Source: CAIQIA01 sp049317465 (GTDB lineage: Bacteria > Cyanobacteriota > Cyanobacteriia > PCC-6307 > Cyanobiaceae). From it: 6,956 nucleotides of DNA. The stretch is taken from positions 1 through 6,956 of the forward strand of contig JBMOIF010000088.1 of assembly GCA_049317465.1 (NCBI GenBank), written 5' to 3'. Under the pieces are notes generated by a model that did not search any database, had not been told where the DNA came from, and saw only the letters and a program-made list of their open reading frames with translations. Made by a program: the position numbers and the translations under genes. Position 1 is the first letter of the stretch. The number at the start of each line of letters is the position of its first letter. Below are positions 4,634-6,956 of the stretch, piece after piece.

Positions 4634-5916
4634 AGGCGCCGTTCCAGCTCGCCGGTGAGGCTGGCCACCGCCCCGCGCCGGTCGGCCCGGTAGGCCTCCA
4701 TCCGATTGTCCAGCGGGATGGCTTCGCCGATGGTCAGGCGCACCCGCCGGGGCCCCAGCCGCGGCCGCACCGGTGCCTTGCCGAGGATGCGGCAGCGGGT
4801 GTCCCACAGCAGCAGCAGGGTGTCGGCGAACCGTTCCTGGCTGGGGTGGTCGCGCACGTAGTGGCCACTCACGCCCACGAAGCCTTCGGCCAGCCGCATC
4901 GTCCACAGCCGCCGTTCGGTCTCTTCGGCGAGCCGGTCGGCCAGTCCCCGTTCGAGGGGCGAGACGCTCCCCAGGTCGGGGTACTGGCGGTCCCAGCCGG
5001 CCTGCTCCAGTCGGCGGCAGCGGTCCTGGAGGCTGCCGCGGGGCGCCAGGCCGAAGGACCGCTCCAGCAGGCCAAGGGCGGTGTCGAGCAGCCGCTGCAG
5101 CCGCTCGTCCAGGGCGGTGTTGGGGTCGTCGAGCAGCGGCGGATCGGGCAGATCGGCGCCGTAGCCGCTGCGGTAGAAGACCTCGAGGCGGTCGAGCAGC
5201 CGTTCGGCCAGGGTCAGCAGCCGCGGGTAAAGCGCTTCGGGGGTGGCCCGGCGGCTGTGGGGGGGCGCCAGGCCCAGCTCGTGCTCCAGCTGCGTCAGCA
5301 GCTCTTCCAGGGCCGGCCAGACGGGGCGGGTGTAGCGGTACTGCACCCCGATGGGCAGGATCCGCACCGCTGTCGGCCGGTCGGCCCGCTGCAGGGATTC
5401 GGCGGTCCAGAAGGCCAGCTGGGCCACACCTGGTTCCAGCGGAGAGAGGGCTTCGTTGAGGCCGTTGGTGGCACCTTCGGGGGCTGCGGCGAACGGGTGG
5501 GGACCATCGAGCAGCAGCTGCCGTGCCGAGCGCAGGCCGGGACCGTCGTGCTTGCCCCGCAGGATCGAGCTGCCGCCGAGATGGCTGAGCAACCAGCCCA
5601 TGCCTTCGCCGGCCCAGAGGGGAATGCCGCGGTCGTAGAGAAACTGGGCATGGGCCGGCTGCGGCAGCTCGCGCCACAGCAGCTGCGCCAGCACCGCCGG
5701 ATCGTCGAGGCTGGGGTGGCGAAAGGCCAGCAGCAGACGCCACTGGCCGCGGCGAAAGCCGTCGATGGCGTCGTCCAGGCGCTGGCGGTCCACCACCTGC
5801 ACGCCGCGGATGCCGCTGCACCAGCGCAGCCACAGGGGCAGCACCAGGCGGGCGCCCGCCAGCACGCGCCGGTCCAGGCGCGGCGGCCGGAAATCGAGCG
5901 GAGCAGCGGCGGTCAT
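4603..5916 (-). CDS. PlsC-type glycerolipid acyltransferase with a large internal insertion
   Basis: The protein (437 residues) carries the acyltransferase blocks of the PlsC/LPLAT family, which move acyl groups onto lysophosphatidate or related acceptors at the membrane. H67 and D72 in RHPSLDD form the catalytic HX4D, PEG (146-148) in FAAAPEGATNG is the acceptor-phosphate block, and VRILPIGVQY (184-193) is block IV. The last ~47 residues (VRLTIGEAIPLDN onward, from about 392) look like the usual closing part of the domain. About 190 residues (roughly 197-390), Leu/Arg/Glu-rich and helical, are therefore inserted within a fold normally about 200-250 residues long. A weak hydrophobic stretch at 18-33 may aid membrane contact. 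The start ATG 5916 has AGGGA 6 nt upstream. Cyanobacteria carry several PlsC paralogues, including diverged long ones; I cannot say which this is, so no symbol is given, and acyl-acceptor specificity is open. Confidence 0.85.
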   Translation of the reverse strand: MTAAAPLDFRPPRLDRRVLAGARLVLPLWLRWCSGIRGVQVVDRQRLDDAIDGFRRGQWRLLLAFRHPSLDDPAVLAQLLWRELPQPAHAQFLYDRGIPLWAGEGMGWLLSHLGGSSILRGKHDGPGLRSARQLLLDGPHPFAAAPEGATNGLNEALSPLEPGVAQLAFWTAESLQRADRPTAVRILPIGVQYRYTRPVWPALEELLTQLEHELGLAPPHSRRATPEALYPRLLTLAERLLDRLEVFYRSGYGADLPDPPLLDDPNTALDERLQRLLDTALGLLERSFGLAPRGSLQDRCRRLEQAGWDRQYPDLGSVSPLERGLADRLAEETERRLWTMRLAEGFVGVSGHYVRDHPSQERFADTLLLLWDTRCRILGKAPVRPRLGPRRVRLTIGEAIPLDNRMEAYRADRRGAVASLTGELERRLQGLIVPSPL

Positions 5917-5970
5917 GGCTCATCCCTAGCGCATCGGCGGTGGCGGGCACCGGCGGCCCCCTTTGAGACC
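5917..5970. promoter_or_regulatory. 54-bp divergent intergenic region between acyltransferase and valS
   Basis: This is the only non-coding DNA between two divergent genes, so it should hold or border both promoters unless these lie inside coding sequence. The acyltransferase side has AGGGA (5927-5923) as ribosome-binding site. The valS side has only TTTGAG just before the ATG, a weak one. No convincing -35/-10 pair is visible in this GC-rich stretch. I see no T-box leader, consistent with cyanobacteria rarely using T-boxes for valS. Confidence 0.45.
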
Positions 5971-6956
5971 ATGGACCCACGCCAGCCCCAGCCTGCCGCC
6001 GTGCCCGAGGACGCCCTGCCCAAGACCTACGACCCCGCCGGCACCGAAGCGCGCTGGCAGCGGGCCTGGGAGGAGGCCGGAGCGTTCCACCCCGATCCGT
6101 TGGCCCCCGGCGAGCCCTTCGCCGTGGTCATCCCGCCGCCCAACGTCACCGGCAGCCTGCACATGGGCCATGCCTTCAACACGGCCCTCATCGACACGAT
6201 CGTGCGCTTCCAGCGGCTGCAGGGCCGCAACGTGCTCTGCCTGCCCGGCACCGACCACGCCTCGATCGCCGTGCAGACGATCCTCGAGAAGCAGATCAAG
6301 GCCGAAGGCGGCCGCCGCGAAGACCTGGGTCGTGATGCCTTTCTTGAGCGGGCCTGGGCCTGGAAGGCCCAGAGCGGCGGCACGATCGTGGGCCAGCTGC
6401 GCCGTCTCGGCTATTCGGTCGACTGGCGCCGTGAACGCTTCACCCTTGACCCTGGCCTCAGCCGCGCCGTGGCCGAGGCCTTCGTGCAGCTCCATGAGCA
6501 GGGCCTCATCTATCGCGGTGAATACCTGGTCAACTGGTGCCCGGCCTCCGGATCGGCGGTGAGCGACCTCGAGGTCGAGATGAAGGAGGTGGATGGCCAC
6601 CTCTGGCATCTGCGCTACCCGCTGGCCGATGGGCCCGCCGCCGATGGCACCGACCATCTGGTGGTGGCCACCACCCGACCCGAGACGCTGCTGGGGGACA
6701 CCGGCGTGGCGGTCCATCCCGATGATCCCCGCTATGGGGCCCTGGTGGGCCGGATGGTCGCCCTGCCGCTCACGGGCCGTCAGATCCCGATCGTGGCCGA
6801 TGCCCACGTCGATCCCGCCTTCGGCACCGGTTGCGTCAAGGTCACCCCCGCCCACGACCCCAACGACTTCGCCATCGGCCAGCGCCATGGCCTGCCCCAG
6901 ATCACGGTGATGGCCAAGGACGGCACGATGAACGCCGCCGCCGGCCGCTTCGCCGG
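5971..6956 (+). CDS. valS: Valyl-tRNA synthetase, N-terminal 328 residues; C-terminus outside window
   Basis: ValRS (class Ia) activates valine with ATP, charges tRNA-Val and edits mischarged threonine. From ATG 5971 the frame is open to the window edge, covering about a third of a typical ~900-residue enzyme. Visible marks are PKTYDPAGTEARWQ (17-30) typical of the ValRS N-terminus, PPPNVTGSLHMGHA (55-68) with the class I HIGH signature as HMGH (64-67), LPGTDHASIAVQ (91-102), and NWCPASGSAVSDLEVE (188-203). Entering the CP1 editing domain are TTRPETLLGD (234-243) and GTGCVKVTPAHDPNDF (285-300), the ValRS-type editing pocket. The KMSKS loop and anticodon-binding domain lie beyond the window. 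No frameshift is seen. Its substrate tRNA-Val(UAC) lies about 4.4 kb away on the same strand, probably by coincidence. Confidence 0.97.
   Translation, partial: MDPRQPQPAAVPEDALPKTYDPAGTEARWQRAWEEAGAFHPDPLAPGEPFAVVIPPPNVTGSLHMGHAFNTALIDTIVRFQRLQGRNVLCLPGTDHASIAVQTILEKQIKAEGGRREDLGRDAFLERAWAWKAQSGGTIVGQLRRLGYSVDWRRERFTLDPGLSRAVAEAFVQLHEQGLIYRGEYLVNWCPASGSAVSDLEVEMKEVDGHLWHLRYPLADGPAADGTDHLVVATTRPETLLGDTGVAVHPDDPRYGALVGRMVALPLTGRQIPIVADAHVDPAFGTGCVKVTPAHDPNDFAIGQRHGLPQITVMAKDGTMNAAAGRFA

Noticed and set aside
1492..5971. Functional link between tRNA-Val(UAC) and valS in one window
   Set aside because: They are about 4.4 kb apart with minus-strand genes and an unrelated plus-strand pair between them. 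Shared amino-acid identity alone does not support co-regulation.
4310..5980. A 556-residue minus-strand open frame overlapping the acyltransferase
   Set aside because: It is a Pro/Ala/Arg/Gly-rich shadow frame typical of very high GC DNA with no domain. The frame encoding the HX4D and PEG motifs is the real gene.
5926..6888. A 320-residue minus-strand frame opposite valS
   Set aside because: Antisense shadow of the valS coding sequence, which has full class I synthetase motifs on the plus strand.

Overview
The window is a compact, very GC-rich stretch (roughly two thirds or more G+C by eye) with genes on both strands, short or no intergenic gaps and several start/stop overlaps. The gene content and protein style point to a picocyanobacterium of the Synechococcus/Cyanobium group: the spermidine synthase and MazG pair, a ValRS close to cyanobacterial sequences, a short DUF2227-type protein, a LuxR-type regulator with a degenerate receiver, and several small conserved-looking proteins of unknown function. 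I saw no intact HIP1 palindrome (GCGATCGC), which fits marine-type picocyanobacteria better than most other cyanobacteria. The organism assignment is inference; no marker gene such as 16S rRNA is present.

Layout. Bases 1-1480 (minus strand): mazG followed by the N-terminal two thirds of speE, joined by an ATGA stop/start overlap. Bases 1492-1563 (plus): a complete tRNA-Val(UAC), lying antisense in the 88 bp between mazG and the next minus-strand gene. Bases 1569-2051 (minus): a DUF2227-like membrane protein. Bases 2052-2165: a gap with a dyad and a CTG-repeat micro-ORF. Bases 2166-3477 (minus): a three-gene run, transcribed as LuxR-type regulator, 88-residue acidic protein, then 118-residue possibly exported protein. 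Bases 3535-4625 (plus): a two-gene run of a 152-residue unknown and a 2-oxoglutarate/Fe(II) oxygenase, overlapping by 10 bp. Bases 4603-5916 (minus): a long PlsC-type acyltransferase whose 3' end overlaps the oxygenase tail to tail by 23 bp. Bases 5971-6956 (plus): the N-terminal 328 residues of valyl-tRNA synthetase, running off the window.

Most of this is core housekeeping: polyamine synthesis, nucleotide-pool cleaning, valine charging and glycerolipid acylation. I found no mobile element, CRISPR array, prophage or defence system. The points most worth a second look are the regulator whose receiver domain lacks every phosphorylation residue, the acyltransferase with a roughly 190-residue insertion inside the PlsC fold, the tRNA gene embedded antisense in a minus-strand gene run, a perfect Shine-Dalgarno that serves a four-codon leader rather than the annotated start, and the unassigned oxygenase with its unknown partner.
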